Assembly: GCF_000371925.1 (NCBI RefSeq) | Contig: NZ_AQVE01000013.1 | Coordinates: forward strand, 1 to 64,000 | Reading direction: 5' to 3' | Length of the DNA stretch: 64,000 nucleotides | Origin: Thiolinea disciformis DSM 14473 | Lineage (GTDB): Bacteria > Pseudomonadota > Gammaproteobacteria > Thiotrichales > Thiotrichaceae | Shown here: in pieces, positions 52,664-60,860 of the stretch | Position numbering within the stretch: the first letter of the stretch is position 1 | How the letters are laid out: each line of letters begins with the position of its first letter | The notes under the pieces: generated by a model | Database searches by the model: none | Told to the model about the DNA's origin: nothing | The model's input: only the letters and a program-made list of their open reading frames with translations | Translations under genes and position numbers: made by a program

Positions 52664-53221
52664 TTATGGTAATAAAAACTCATATAACTCATTCACTGCC
52701 ATCGTTAAACCGACAGACTCCAGCGTAAAACTTTGCCCTGTGACGAAATACTCCGCTTTCCATTCATTACGTTTGCGATAGATTTCCACCAGTGCCGTAT
52801 CTTGTGAACACAACACATATTCTTGTAAAGAATCTAATAAGCGATAAGCCACTAGCTTCTCATAGCGATCAATGCGTGCAGTGCTCTCTGAAAGTACTTC
52901 AATAATCAAACAGGGCGCGGTATTGAAATAGCGATTAGTTTCTTCTGCGCAGGTTACATGCACATCAGGATAGTAAAAATGCTGCTCGCTCGCCGTTTGA
53001 ATCCCAACTTTCATATCGCCTTGAAAGACTTCACAACCACTGCCGCGCAAATGAGTATCCAAACTGGTGGTTAAGTTACGGGTAAGACGATTATGGTTGC
53101 GACTCGCCCCCGCCATTGCATAAACCTGACCATTCACATACTCATACTTCACTGCATCATCAGTATGATCATTTTCGCCTAAAAGGTAAGCGTCAGGGGA
53201 TGTTCTATATGGTTCTTTCAT
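52664..53221 (-). CDS. Uma2-family PD-(D/E)XK endonuclease (DUF820), second copy
   Basis: The 185-residue Uma2 protein shows 'VKYEYVNGQVYAMAGASRNHNRLTRNLTTSLDTHLR', 'FQGDMKVGIQTASEQHFYYPDVHVTC' and 'NTAPCLIIEVLSESTARIDRYEKLVAYRLLDSLQEYVLCS' with the same Asp...Glu core as the first copy. It is clearly diverged from it, so this is not a recent tandem copy. The ATG at 53221 follows GAGAAG; it overlaps the end of the upstream acetyltransferase gene by 17 bp, suggesting co-transcription. Confidence 0.85.
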   Translation of the reverse strand: MKEPYRTSPDAYLLGENDHTDDAVKYEYVNGQVYAMAGASRNHNRLTRNLTTSLDTHLRGSGCEVFQGDMKVGIQTASEQHFYYPDVHVTCAEETNRYFNTAPCLIIEVLSESTARIDRYEKLVAYRLLDSLQEYVLCSQDTALVEIYRKRNEWKAEYFVTGQSFTLESVGLTMAVNELYEFLLP

Positions 53222-53735
53222 ACTCACTTCTCAATATCGAGTATATGTAGGTATCGAGAAACTGGCCTCGTACAAAAATAGAACCCCTAAGCACACCTTC
53301 TTTTGTGTAACCACATTTTATAGCTACTTTTTCCGATGCTTTATGTTCTGTTGGCATACAAATTTGGATGCGGTTAATCAGGTAGTTTTCAAATAAATAC
53401 TGCGTAAGAATACTAACGGCTTCTGTAGCAATACCTTTCTTTCTACTCTCTTGTGAGAATACAGAAAATCCCAATTCACGTGCCGATGAATAATGGGCAG
53501 TTAAAAAATGGCTAATGACCCCTAAGATATTATTTTCTTGGTTGACTATGACAAACATTTCATTATTTTCAGTGGAAAATGAATTTAACTCAAATTCCCG
53601 CTTAAGGCTTGCTGGAGATTTTAAAAGGGATCGAGCATGTTCACCTTTTAACTCTGAAGTATTGATGAGTTCAATAAGCTGCTCAAGCTCAAATGCGCGT
53701 ACATGGCGAAGTGAAATTTCTTTACCTTTGATCAA
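53205..53735 (-). CDS. GNAT-family N-acetyltransferase (RimJ/RimL-like)
   Basis: The 176-residue GNAT protein begins 'MIKGKEISLRHVRAFELEQLIELINTSELKGEHARS'. It has the acetyl-CoA pyrophosphate loop region 'ELGFSVFSQESRKKGIATEAVSILTQYLFENYLINRIQICM' and the RimJ/L-type end 'ASEKVAIKCGYTKEGVLRGSIFVRGQFLDTYIYSILRSEY'. Translation starts at a TTG (53735) after AGAGG. It probably acetylates a ribosomal or small-molecule amine. It ends inside the Uma2 gene. Confidence 0.82.
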   Translation of the reverse strand: MIKGKEISLRHVRAFELEQLIELINTSELKGEHARSLLKSPASLKREFELNSFSTENNEMFVIVNQENNILGVISHFLTAHYSSARELGFSVFSQESRKKGIATEAVSILTQYLFENYLINRIQICMPTEHKASEKVAIKCGYTKEGVLRGSIFVRGQFLDTYIYSILRSEYERTI

Positions 53736-53930
53736 ATCTGACCTCTTGATTTTATAAAATTTGAGTTAGGGCGTCTTGAGGTTTGCAAGTTGTTTGACTG
53801 CCATAGAAGTCAAAAACTCAATGATTTCATACTCAGCCAATGTGCTCTTGATTGAAATGAGCATTCAGGAGGATGCTTTCGATCTCTGCTTTTGTCTTCG
53901 ACTTACAAAGAATGACCCCTCCAATTTCCA

Positions 53931-54179
53931 CTAGAACGCCACCCGACCTTTTTGGTTGAGCGCTTTCACCCACCGTTCATTGACACTAAGCAAAGGCTCC
54001 TTTTCATCATCGATGTACTCATCGAGAGCTTGCTGCTCTGCTGGGGATAGGCTAAGAACTTTTGAGATGCAACCGCAACTGACAAGTTGCCCTAGGCAAA
54101 AAGGACAACGCTCCTTAGTACAGAAAGTTTCATGCAATTCGCCTTGCGAGCAGCCACAGTCATTACATGTGTTCGACAT
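53931..54179 (-). CDS. Small cysteine-rich zinc-ribbon-like protein (cassette gene)
   Basis: The 82-residue protein has N-terminal Cys clusters CNDCGC, TKERCPFC and CGC, likely binding zinc or another metal. It ends in an acidic helical tail ('LSLSPAEQQALDEYIDDEKEPLLSVNERW'). No named family is recognised. Its start is 17 bp downstream of the crossover end of an attC site, the usual place for a gene in an integron cassette. No attC is visible after its stop, so this may be the end of the array or a decayed cassette. Confidence 0.65.
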   Translation of the reverse strand: MSNTCNDCGCSQGELHETFCTKERCPFCLGQLVSCGCISKVLSLSPAEQQALDEYIDDEKEPLLSVNERWVKALNQKGRVAF

Positions 54180-54196
54180 AGTTCCTCACTCCGAAA

Positions 54197-54319
54197 ACCT
54201 AACGTAAAGCTAAGGGGCGACCTGTCACATACATTTAGCAAAGGCACTGAAGCCGGAAAAATAACAAGCTTTCAAAACCATCACGATAAGGCGCGTCCTG
54301 CTTGAGCGTAATGTTAGAT
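54197..54319 (-). other. Integron attC recombination site
   Basis: Read on the minus strand: R'' ATCTAAC (54313-54319), six-base spacer, L'' CTCAAG (54301-54306), an 86-bp central loop, L' CTTAG (54210-54214), six-base spacer, and R' GTTAGGT (54197-54203). R'' and R' pair at six of seven positions plus one wobble. L'' and L' pair with one extrahelical base, which is G on the other (bottom) strand as required for integrase recognition. The stop codon of the DUF4279 gene lies inside R'', as is usual for cassettes. Confidence 0.75.
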
Positions 54320-54736
54320 ATGGTGGTCATAATCATCCACATAGTAAAAATCAAGAGCGAATGCCAAACCAAGTTGAGCTGCTTGTCGAACTTGTTCTCG
54401 GTTGAAGTGCACACCATGCCCACTTGCTGGGAAATATCCAACACACTGGAGAGTCAGATCATACTCAACCCAGAGTAGACGGAGAGCCTCGGCTTTAAGA
54501 GACAAGTATAGAAATAAATTTTGAACATGCATCTCAAGTGGCTGCTTATCATTCAATCCGCTACTCAAGCGCCAACTCATGAACTTATAGGGTTTGCCAT
54601 TTTGCGGATTTATGTCACCTACGTTCCAAGCCTCGGAGGGTTTTGTCCTCATAATTTCGGTAACTTGCTCATGCGTTCCTGGACCGGAAATGTGAAAGTA
54701 AGCGTATTCGCGCTTAGTAAGTGGTGGTGATGTCAT
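54314..54736 (-). CDS. DUF4279-family protein (cassette gene)
   Basis: The 140-residue protein of the DUF4279 family begins 'KREYAYFHISGPGTHEQVTEIMRTKPSEAWNVGD'. The central part 'SWRLSSGLNDKQPLEMHVQNLFLYL' and the acidic end 'FALDFYYVDD' follow the family layout. The function is unknown; some members accompany polymorphic toxin systems as immunity proteins, which would fit a cassette. GAGG lies six bases before the ATG. Its stop is within an attC R'' box. Confidence 0.75.
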   Translation of the reverse strand: MTSPPLTKREYAYFHISGPGTHEQVTEIMRTKPSEAWNVGDINPQNGKPYKFMSWRLSSGLNDKQPLEMHVQNLFLYLSLKAEALRLLWVEYDLTLQCVGYFPASGHGVHFNREQVRQAAQLGLAFALDFYYVDDYDHHI

Positions 54737-54941
54737 AAATAACCTCTAATAGTCTATTAAGCGGAATTTCGGTATAACATATTCTCCTAGAGGTGGTGCA
54801 TTAGATGTGTTGAAATTTACAGAACTTGCTACTTCCAAGCTTTTGCATAGTAAGATTCGGAAGGTAATAGACGAAAAGCATTTCAACTTATTAAATGCAC
54901 TATCAGTACTATTTAGTTCATTTGTTGTGATCGGTCACGTA

Positions 54942-55412
54942 TTAGCGCACCGTGAACGACCAATAAACTATCCCTTTGGGCAAATAATTGTAACCCCTAT
55001 TTGTTGCCAGCAAAGGAAAACCCGTCTCTTTAAACGCGATCAATTTGGTGATGCTTTTTTTTTGATCCCCGTCAATGCCTGAGTCAAGGTGCAATGCAGA
55101 AGTACCCCAGATGAAATGTACAGTTTCCACAAGTCGATCTCGTGGCACGAGCATACGGACATAGGATTTTTCAATGTAAGGCTTTTCATCAGAGGGTTTG
55201 TAAAGTTCGATCTCATAGAAGTCACGTACTGTAGGCGTGAGGCCAATCAAATGACACCAATCAGGTCCATGAGTACCTCCGGTAATTAGGGCATGAGCGG
55301 CAAGCTCGTCTATCTTAGTTGCCGTCATATGATTTGCAACAGATGCCCGAAACGACAGCCGCGCTAGTTCTTTAGCCTCGTCAAAAGTTCTACGGAAATA
55401 CTGATGTTTCAT
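54942..55412 (-). CDS. Hypothetical protein, first gene of the cassette array
   Basis: The 156-residue protein has a helical N-terminus ('FDEAKELARLSFRASVANHMTATKIDELAAHALITGGTHGPDWCHLIGL') and a beta-rich rest ending 'LATNRGYNYLPKGIVYWSFTV'. I recognise no family. I start at the ATG at 55412, four bases after GTTAGGT; a GTG two codons upstream is possible. The junction 55417-55425 matches the attC crossover of the next site, so this gene appears to begin a cassette. The 205 bp to the DUF4279 gene contain no clean attC. Confidence 0.6.
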   Translation of the reverse strand: MKHQYFRRTFDEAKELARLSFRASVANHMTATKIDELAAHALITGGTHGPDWCHLIGLTPTVRDFYEIELYKPSDEKPYIEKSYVRMLVPRDRLVETVHFIWGTSALHLDSGIDGDQKKSITKLIAFKETGFPLLATNRGYNYLPKGIVYWSFTVR

Positions 55413-55416
55413 GTTC

Positions 55417-55425
55417 ACCTAACGT
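55417..55425 (-). other. Cassette junction (GTTAGGT), left edge of array
   Basis: The minus-strand ACGTTAGGT here is identical to the crossover end of the attC at 54197-54205 and precedes a start codon by four bases. It is the expected junction of an integron cassette with its upstream neighbour. The sequence before it (the end of the ACT gene, stop at 55447) leaves only 22 bp, too short for a normal attI. Confidence 0.55.
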
Positions 55426-55446
55426 TATTTTATAGCAACGTTGAGA

Positions 55447-55827
55447 TCAGTTCGGAAATTGATAGCCAGCATGTTCCAAGGCTGATTTCGCAGCCTCAAG
55501 ATTATTGGCCTTCACCAAAATATAATCGGTATCAAAGGTCGAAATGGCGAAAATGCTAATGTTTGTCTCTGCTAACACCTTGGAAATAGCGGCTAAAACG
55601 CCTGTTAAAGAAAAATCTAAAGGCCCTAAGACTTTGATACATGACCACGAGGTTTCGGTTTTATCCGCTGCTAATGGCACATCTGCGGGACAGACAATCG
55701 ATAATTCATCTGAGCTACGACTAATGCTATAAAAACTACTGCTTAGTACCGCTGGTGGAATGGGCGTTGTTGGCTTAAAGCGGTGGACGGAAAATGCGGG
55801 TTCGAGAATGCTGAGATTGAGCGTCAT
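55447..55827 (-). CDS. ACT-domain protein
   Basis: The 126-residue protein carries ACT-type domains. The first part ('FSVHRFKPTTPIPPAVLSSSFYSISRSSDELSIVCPAD') and second part ('CIKVLGPLDFSLTGVLAAISKVLAETNISIFAISTFDTDYILVKANNLEAAKSAL') match the CASTOR/ACT_7 layout of small stand-alone amino-acid sensors. It overlaps the AraC-type gene by four bases, so it belongs to the end of the polyol operon or shares its message. The ligand is unknown. Confidence 0.85.
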   Translation of the reverse strand: MTLNLSILEPAFSVHRFKPTTPIPPAVLSSSFYSISRSSDELSIVCPADVPLAADKTETSWSCIKVLGPLDFSLTGVLAAISKVLAETNISIFAISTFDTDYILVKANNLEAAKSALEHAGYQFPN

Positions 55828-56783
55828 AGTGCTTGCAAATGTTGTGACAAATTACTTTTAGTTAAACGGATTTCACTTTGGCGGCGGAATTCGCTGGGCG
55901 TCATGCCCTTTAGTTCCATAAAGCGGCGATTGAAATTGGCGATATTATTGAAACCAACATTATAGCAAATCGTACTGACATATTGATCGGTTTCCATTAG
56001 CAATTGGCAGGCACGATTGATACGTAGACGATTGACGAAATCGGTGAACGTATTACCAGTCGCACGGCGAAAGGAGCGTGACAAGCGACTTTCGGTCATG
56101 CCTAATTGCTTTGCGATATCAGCAAGGCTGAACGGCGTGGAGTAATTGGCGCTTAGAAAATCGACGACGCTGCTAATTTGTTGCAAAGAAGCATCATCAT
56201 CAAAGCTTTGCAATTGCACGCTAGATAATAAGCGGTAGTCATTGTGCTGGGATAATTCAGCGATTAATTCCAGAAAAGCTGCGAAGCGTTGTAAACCACA
56301 GTTTTGCTTGATGTAAAGCATGTGTTGGTGTGCACGCTCACTTAAACCCATAAATTCAATGCCGTGGCGTGCACGCTCCAAGAGTGGCAGAGCTTCGCGC
56401 AGCTCAGGCAACAACTCACTGGCTTTGCGTAAAGGTTCATCAGGGAATTGCAACACCATATCACGTACTGCAACCCCTGATTCCGGTAAATTGGTTGAGA
56501 TCCAATTGTGGGGAAGGCGCGGGCCGGTGAGCACTAAATGCCCCGGCTCAAAGCGCCCAATATAATCACCAACGAATACTTTTCCGCTGGTTTCGACGAT
56601 GAGATGCAGCTCATATTCTTCATGATAATGCCAACGAATCAAAGGGTTGGGAGCACCATGCTCTAGGCAACGAATATACCCATAAGTACCTTCTGGCTCA
56701 TAACCTAAAACGGGATCGCGCTGAAAATCATATTCCAATTCAGGACTACGGGGGTTGTTAGGTTGTCGTGCTAAGCGTCCCAT
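55824..56783 (-). CDS. AraC-family transcriptional regulator
   Basis: The 319-residue regulator has a cupin-like N-terminal sensing domain ('IRWHYHEEYELHLIVETSGKVFVGDYIGRFEPGHLVLTGPRLPHNW'). The C-terminal double HTH of the AraC family reads 'PFSLADIAKQLGMTESRLSRSFRRATGNTFTDFVNRLRINRACQLLMETDQYVSTICYNVGFNNIANFNRRFMELKGMTPSEFRRQ'. It lies 10 bp after the SDR gene and is co-transcribed with polyol genes. It probably activates the operon in response to the polyol. Confidence 0.92.
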   Translation of the reverse strand: MGRLARQPNNPRSPELEYDFQRDPVLGYEPEGTYGYIRCLEHGAPNPLIRWHYHEEYELHLIVETSGKVFVGDYIGRFEPGHLVLTGPRLPHNWISTNLPESGVAVRDMVLQFPDEPLRKASELLPELREALPLLERARHGIEFMGLSERAHQHMLYIKQNCGLQRFAAFLELIAELSQHNDYRLLSSVQLQSFDDDASLQQISSVVDFLSANYSTPFSLADIAKQLGMTESRLSRSFRRATGNTFTDFVNRLRINRACQLLMETDQYVSTICYNVGFNNIANFNRRFMELKGMTPSEFRRQSEIRLTKSNLSQHLQAL

Positions 56784-56793
56784 CTGGCCTCCC

Positions 56794-57582
56794 CTAGGAC
56801 ATTACATTGCCACCATCAACATTGAGGGTTTGAGCTGTAATATACGCTGATTCATCACTCGCAAGAAATACCGCTGCGCCAGCTATATCTTTGGGATTAC
56901 CCATGCGTCCCAAGGGTACTGCTTTGCCCACAGCGATTTTCTTTTCACCCAATGGCAAACCTTCATAACGTGCAAATAAGCTATCGACATGCGCCCACAT
57001 CGGCGTATCAATCACCCCAGGGGAAATTGCATTGACGCGAATTTGATGCGGTGCCATGGCTAAGGCAGCGGATTGGGTATAACTAATCACCGCTGCTTTA
57101 GAAGCACAATAATGAGAAACCAGCGATTCGCCACGGCGACCGGCTTGAGAGGCTAGATTAATAATACTGCCGGTTTTGCCTGCGTCGACTAAGCCTTGTA
57201 GTACGGCTTGCATGGTAAAAAACATACCTTTTACATTCACGGCAAACAGTTTGTCATACATCGCTTCATTGGATTCCAATAAGGGCGCCATGTCGAAAAT
57301 GGCGGCATTATTGAACAGCACATCTATCGTGCCATGTGCTTTATTGGTTTGTTGTACAAAGTCTCTTACTTGTGTGACGGAAGTGACATTCAATGCAGTG
57401 TAATGCAATTGTTGTGGAAAGCGTTGTTGCAAAGCAGCCAGTTCTGCACTGGCTTGTGCCGTCAAATCGACTGCACTGCAGCATGCTCCTTCTTGTAAAT
57501 AAGCTTCGGTGACAGCAAGTCCTATGCCGCCATTTGCGCCCGTAATGAGCGCATGTCTGCCAGTTAAACGTAGTGCGTTCAT
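56794..57582 (-). CDS. Short-chain polyol dehydrogenase (sorbitol dehydrogenase-like SDR)
   Basis: The 262-residue classical SDR has the NAD motif 'ALITGANGGIGLAVTEAYLQ', 'NNAAIFDM', and the catalytic Ser-Tyr-Lys in 'SIINLASQAGRRGESLVSHYCASKAAVISY'. Position in a Smo-type polyol operon and overall pattern match sorbitol (L-iditol/galactitol) 2-dehydrogenases. It oxidises a polyol to the ketose. Its start overlaps the mannitol dehydrogenase gene by four bases. Confidence 0.85.
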   Translation of the reverse strand: MNALRLTGRHALITGANGGIGLAVTEAYLQEGACCSAVDLTAQASAELAALQQRFPQQLHYTALNVTSVTQVRDFVQQTNKAHGTIDVLFNNAAIFDMAPLLESNEAMYDKLFAVNVKGMFFTMQAVLQGLVDAGKTGSIINLASQAGRRGESLVSHYCASKAAVISYTQSAALAMAPHQIRVNAISPGVIDTPMWAHVDSLFARYEGLPLGEKKIAVGKAVPLGRMGNPKDIAGAAVFLASDESAYITAQTLNVDGGNVMS

Positions 57583-58970
57583 GCTTTGTTACTCATAAAG
57601 TCGTGGATACGTTGGGTCGCTTTCTGTAAGGCGGCCACTAAACGCTCATCGCCTGCCACCGTGCCAAATAGCAAGCGCTCATTGGCAAAGGTGGCGATGG
57701 GATCAGCAGCGCTACAAATAGCTTGTGCTACGGCAGTTGGCATGGCCTGATCTTCGTACTGAAATGAAATTTCACCGCGTTGTTGGCGTTTTAAAAATGC
57801 TAGGAATAGGGCAGGTAGCATAGCGACCGAATCAATACTGCGATTCGCAGCCAAGGATTCACGGATGGTGGGTTGAATAAAGCCGGGGATTTTAGAGAAA
57901 CCATCCATGGCAACGCGCTGATTCGTATCTTTGACGTTTGGATTGCCGAAGCGATCCAAGACCACATCACGGTATCTCGGTAAATCAACAGGACTAGGCT
58001 GATCAGGCTTATTTAGGCAAGGAATCGTATCATTGGTGACATAGTCATAGGCCATCTGACGAATGTCTGGATCGTGCGTACCTTCGTGAATATACGTATA
58101 GCCGCGCAAGGTGCCAGCCCATGCAATACAACTGTGGGTCGCATTGAGGAGCCGAATCTTGGCTTCTTCATAAGGCATGACATCCGGCACCATTTCCACG
58201 CCGACCTTTTCCCATGCAGGGCGACCCGCAATGAAATGATCTTCCACCACCCATTGAATAAATGATTCACCCATCAGGGCAGCAGGATCGTCTCGGCCAG
58301 TGGCTTCCAATACCCGCGCGCGTACATCCGGCGTAGGGCGCGGGGTAATACGATCCACCATAGAATTGGGGGCGTTGGTGTTTTGGTTTACCCAAGCCAA
58401 TAAATCAGTGGCGCCACGTTTTTCTAAAAATTGCTGAAAGCCGTGATAAAAGCGCTCACCATTACTGCGTAGGTTATCGCAGTTCATTAAGCTTACCGCA
58501 CCTGCATTATTCGCTTTACGCGCTGTCAAAAGCTTCGCTAAAGCGCCATAAATCGTGCTATGTGCTCCGGCGATGTCATGACGCAAATCGGCAAAGCTTT
58601 CATCCAACTGATGATGCGCATCAAGATAATAACCCGCCTCAGTCACCGTGAAAGAAATAATGCGTGTATGGGGATCAGCCGCTACCTTGCTCAAACCGTG
58701 CAACTGATCATCCCAAGTAATGACTTGCTTAATCGCAGTGATCCACTGGTAGTTGCGCTCACCTTCAGGCGAGACAGTTTCCAAGGTATAAGCACCGTTT
58801 TGCTCTTGTAAAGCGCTGATAGTGTCGAGCATATCAGGACGAATATTGCCACCGATAATTTGCCACGATTTATCACCTTGGTCATGCAAAGCTTGCATAT
58901 ACACGGCTTGATGGGCGCGATGGAAAGAGCCTAAACCAAGGTGTAATTGGGTGTAAACAGGGGTGATCAT
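57579..58970 (-). CDS. mtlK: Mannitol 2-dehydrogenase family protein
   Basis: The 463-residue long-chain polyol dehydrogenase has an N-terminal Rossmann part ('LHLGLGSFHRAHQAVYMQALHD') and the family active-site pattern KxxxxNxxH ('KIRLLNATHSCIAWAGTLRGYTYIHEG', with Lys, Asn and His). It also contains 'DRITPRPTPDVRARVLEATGRDDPAALMGESFIQWVVED'. It oxidises mannitol (or arabinitol) to fructose (or xylulose) with NAD. It overlaps the ATPase and SDR genes by four bases each. Confidence 0.92.
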   Translation of the reverse strand: MITPVYTQLHLGLGSFHRAHQAVYMQALHDQGDKSWQIIGGNIRPDMLDTISALQEQNGAYTLETVSPEGERNYQWITAIKQVITWDDQLHGLSKVAADPHTRIISFTVTEAGYYLDAHHQLDESFADLRHDIAGAHSTIYGALAKLLTARKANNAGAVSLMNCDNLRSNGERFYHGFQQFLEKRGATDLLAWVNQNTNAPNSMVDRITPRPTPDVRARVLEATGRDDPAALMGESFIQWVVEDHFIAGRPAWEKVGVEMVPDVMPYEEAKIRLLNATHSCIAWAGTLRGYTYIHEGTHDPDIRQMAYDYVTNDTIPCLNKPDQPSPVDLPRYRDVVLDRFGNPNVKDTNQRVAMDGFSKIPGFIQPTIRESLAANRSIDSVAMLPALFLAFLKRQQRGEISFQYEDQAMPTAVAQAICSAADPIATFANERLLFGTVAGDERLVAALQKATQRIHDFMSNKA

Positions 58971-60007
58971 GCTGCCGCTCCCGCTACTTTAGTAATGGAG
59001 ATAATCGATTTGCCATTCGCATCAAAGTAATGCAGATGCTGAGGATCAAACTGTATGCCCACTGCATCGCCTACTTGGTGGGTAGTACGCTCATATTGGC
59101 GCACAATCAACAGGGTATTATTACCGAGATTGACGTGAACGAGGGTTTCGTTACCTAAGGCTTCAATGAGTTCGATAGTGCCGCGCAGTTTGCCCAGCTG
59201 AGGATCATGGGTAAGAACTAAATGCTCGGGACGTATACCCACTTCATCGGCATTACCGGTTTGTGAAAATTGGTTGGCAGGTAGCACATTCATCTGTGGC
59301 ATACCGATAAATTGGGCAACAAAGCGATTGGCCGGACTATCGTATAGCTCTAAGGGTGTCCCCACTTGCTCAATCATACCGTCACGTAACACCACTACGC
59401 GATCTGCCAAGGTCATGGCTTCCACTTGATCGTGGGTGACATAAATCGTGGTTGCACCCAATTCGCGATGCAATTTAGCGATTTCTACCCGAGTTTGTCC
59501 GCGCAACGCCGCATCTAGGTTGGATAAAGGTTCATCGAATAAGAATACCTTGGGTTGACGTACAATCGCGCGTCCAATAGCCACCCGTTGCCGTTGACCA
59601 CCGGATAAGGCTTTGGGAGTGCGTTGTAAATAAGCCGTTAAATTGAGCTTTTCCGCCGCTTTGCTGACCTTCTCTTTAATCACCTCAGGTGCGACTTTCG
59701 CCAAGCGCAAAGCAAAGGACATATTTTCTTCCACGGTCATATGCGGATAGAGTGCATAGGACTGGAACACCATGGCGAGATCACGCTGTGATGAAGGTGC
59801 GTCGGTGATGTCTTTGCCATCTAACATTAGTTTGCCACCATTAATGGTTTCCAAGCCCGCAATCATGCGTAGTAGGGTCGATTTACCACAGCCAGAAGGG
59901 CCGACGAAAACAATGAACTCACCTTTCTCAATCGCCAAGTCGACACCTTTGATGGCACGGAGTTTGCCGTAAAATTTCTCGACGCCTTTTAATGCTAAAA
60001 ATGCCAT
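58967..60007 (-). CDS. smoK: Polyol ABC transporter ATPase (SmoK/UgpC-like)
   Basis: The 346-residue MalK-type ATPase has Walker A 'GPSGCGKSTLLRMIAGLE', Q-loop 'VFQSYALYPHMTV', the signature 'LSGGQRQRVAIGRAI', Walker B 'VFLFDEPLSNLDAAL' and 'TIYVTHDQVEAMTLADRVVVL'. The C-terminal TOBE domain (from about 240) carries 'VGIRPEHL'. It powers import with the two following permeases. It overlaps the mannitol dehydrogenase gene by four bases. Confidence 0.92.
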   Translation of the reverse strand: MAFLALKGVEKFYGKLRAIKGVDLAIEKGEFIVFVGPSGCGKSTLLRMIAGLETINGGKLMLDGKDITDAPSSQRDLAMVFQSYALYPHMTVEENMSFALRLAKVAPEVIKEKVSKAAEKLNLTAYLQRTPKALSGGQRQRVAIGRAIVRQPKVFLFDEPLSNLDAALRGQTRVEIAKLHRELGATTIYVTHDQVEAMTLADRVVVLRDGMIEQVGTPLELYDSPANRFVAQFIGMPQMNVLPANQFSQTGNADEVGIRPEHLVLTHDPQLGKLRGTIELIEALGNETLVHVNLGNNTLLIVRQYERTTHQVGDAVGIQFDPQHLHYFDANGKSIISITKVAGAAA

Positions 60008-60022
60008 AACGTATTCCTTCCT

Positions 60023-60856
60023 TTATTTCACTGCGCCAAAGGTCAAGCCTTGTACTAACTGCTTTTGGCTGAACCAACCGAACACAATAATCGGGGCAAT
60101 GGCCATTAATGAAGCAGCGGATAATTTTGCCCAGAACAAGCCTTCGGGGCTGGAGTAAGAAGCGACTAAGGTGGCTAAAGTACCTGCATTGGCAGAGCCT
60201 AAATTGAGTGCCCAGAAGGCCTCATTCCACGCTAATACCAAGCACAATAAGCCGGTGGACGCTAATCCGCCCATACCCAGTGGCAATAAGACATAACGGA
60301 ATTCATCCCATAACCCCGCACCATCCATGCGTGAGGCTTCCAGAATCTCGTGCGGAATATCTTTGAAGTGGGAGTAGAGCATCCAGACCATGATGGGTAA
60401 ATTGCTCATGGTGAACACCACAATGAGGGAAAATTTAGTGTCTAATAAGCCAGCGGTTTTTGCCATGACATAGATTGGCGCTAAGGCACCAACAGCAGGC
60501 ATCATTTTGGTGGAGAGCATCCACATTAAGATGTCTTTAGTACGCTTGGTGGGGCTAAATGCCATGCTATAAGCGGCTGGTGCAGCGATCAGTAGACCTA
60601 GGATGGTGGAGACCACACTGGTCACTACCGAGTTCCAAACATAATGCAGATAGTTGCTGCGTGCTTGTACTTCCACGAAGTTTTCTAAGGTTGGGGTAAA
60701 CACCCATAGGGAGGGCACTGCGATGGCTTGACCTTCCGTTTTGAAAGCGGTGACGGCTAAAAATAATAAGGGAAAGAATAAGAGTAAGGCGACTGACCAT
60801 GCGGCAATAGTACGAATGATCAGGGTAGTAGGTTTTGAATTGGGGGAGGATTGCAT
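60023..60856 (-). CDS. smoG: Polyol ABC transporter permease (SmoG/MalG-like)
   Basis: The 277-residue permease has six predicted helices and an EAA loop 'HFKDIPHEILEASRMDGAGLWDEFRYVLLPLGMGGLASTGLLCLVLAWNEAFWALNL'. The N-terminal helix ('TIAAWSVALLLFFPLLFLAVTAFK') fits MalG-type subunits of carbohydrate transporters. It is four bp after the F-type permease and 15 bp before the ATPase. Confidence 0.92.
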   Translation of the reverse strand: MQSSPNSKPTTLIIRTIAAWSVALLLFFPLLFLAVTAFKTEGQAIAVPSLWVFTPTLENFVEVQARSNYLHYVWNSVVTSVVSTILGLLIAAPAAYSMAFSPTKRTKDILMWMLSTKMMPAVGALAPIYVMAKTAGLLDTKFSLIVVFTMSNLPIMVWMLYSHFKDIPHEILEASRMDGAGLWDEFRYVLLPLGMGGLASTGLLCLVLAWNEAFWALNLGSANAGTLATLVASYSSPEGLFWAKLSAASLMAIAPIIVFGWFSQKQLVQGLTFGAVK

Positions 60857-60860
60857 AGTC

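Noticed and set aside
54744-54806. A second attC-like site between the hypothetical and DUF4279 genes
   Set aside because: CTCTAAT and ATTAGAT ends and a CGCTTAA box look attC-like on the minus strand, but the core AAC/GTT triplets are lost and the L boxes do not pair. At best it is a decayed site.
54807-55082. Rightward 91-codon reading frame
   Set aside because: It overlaps the minus-strand cassette gene, has no Shine-Dalgarno and no recognisable domain.
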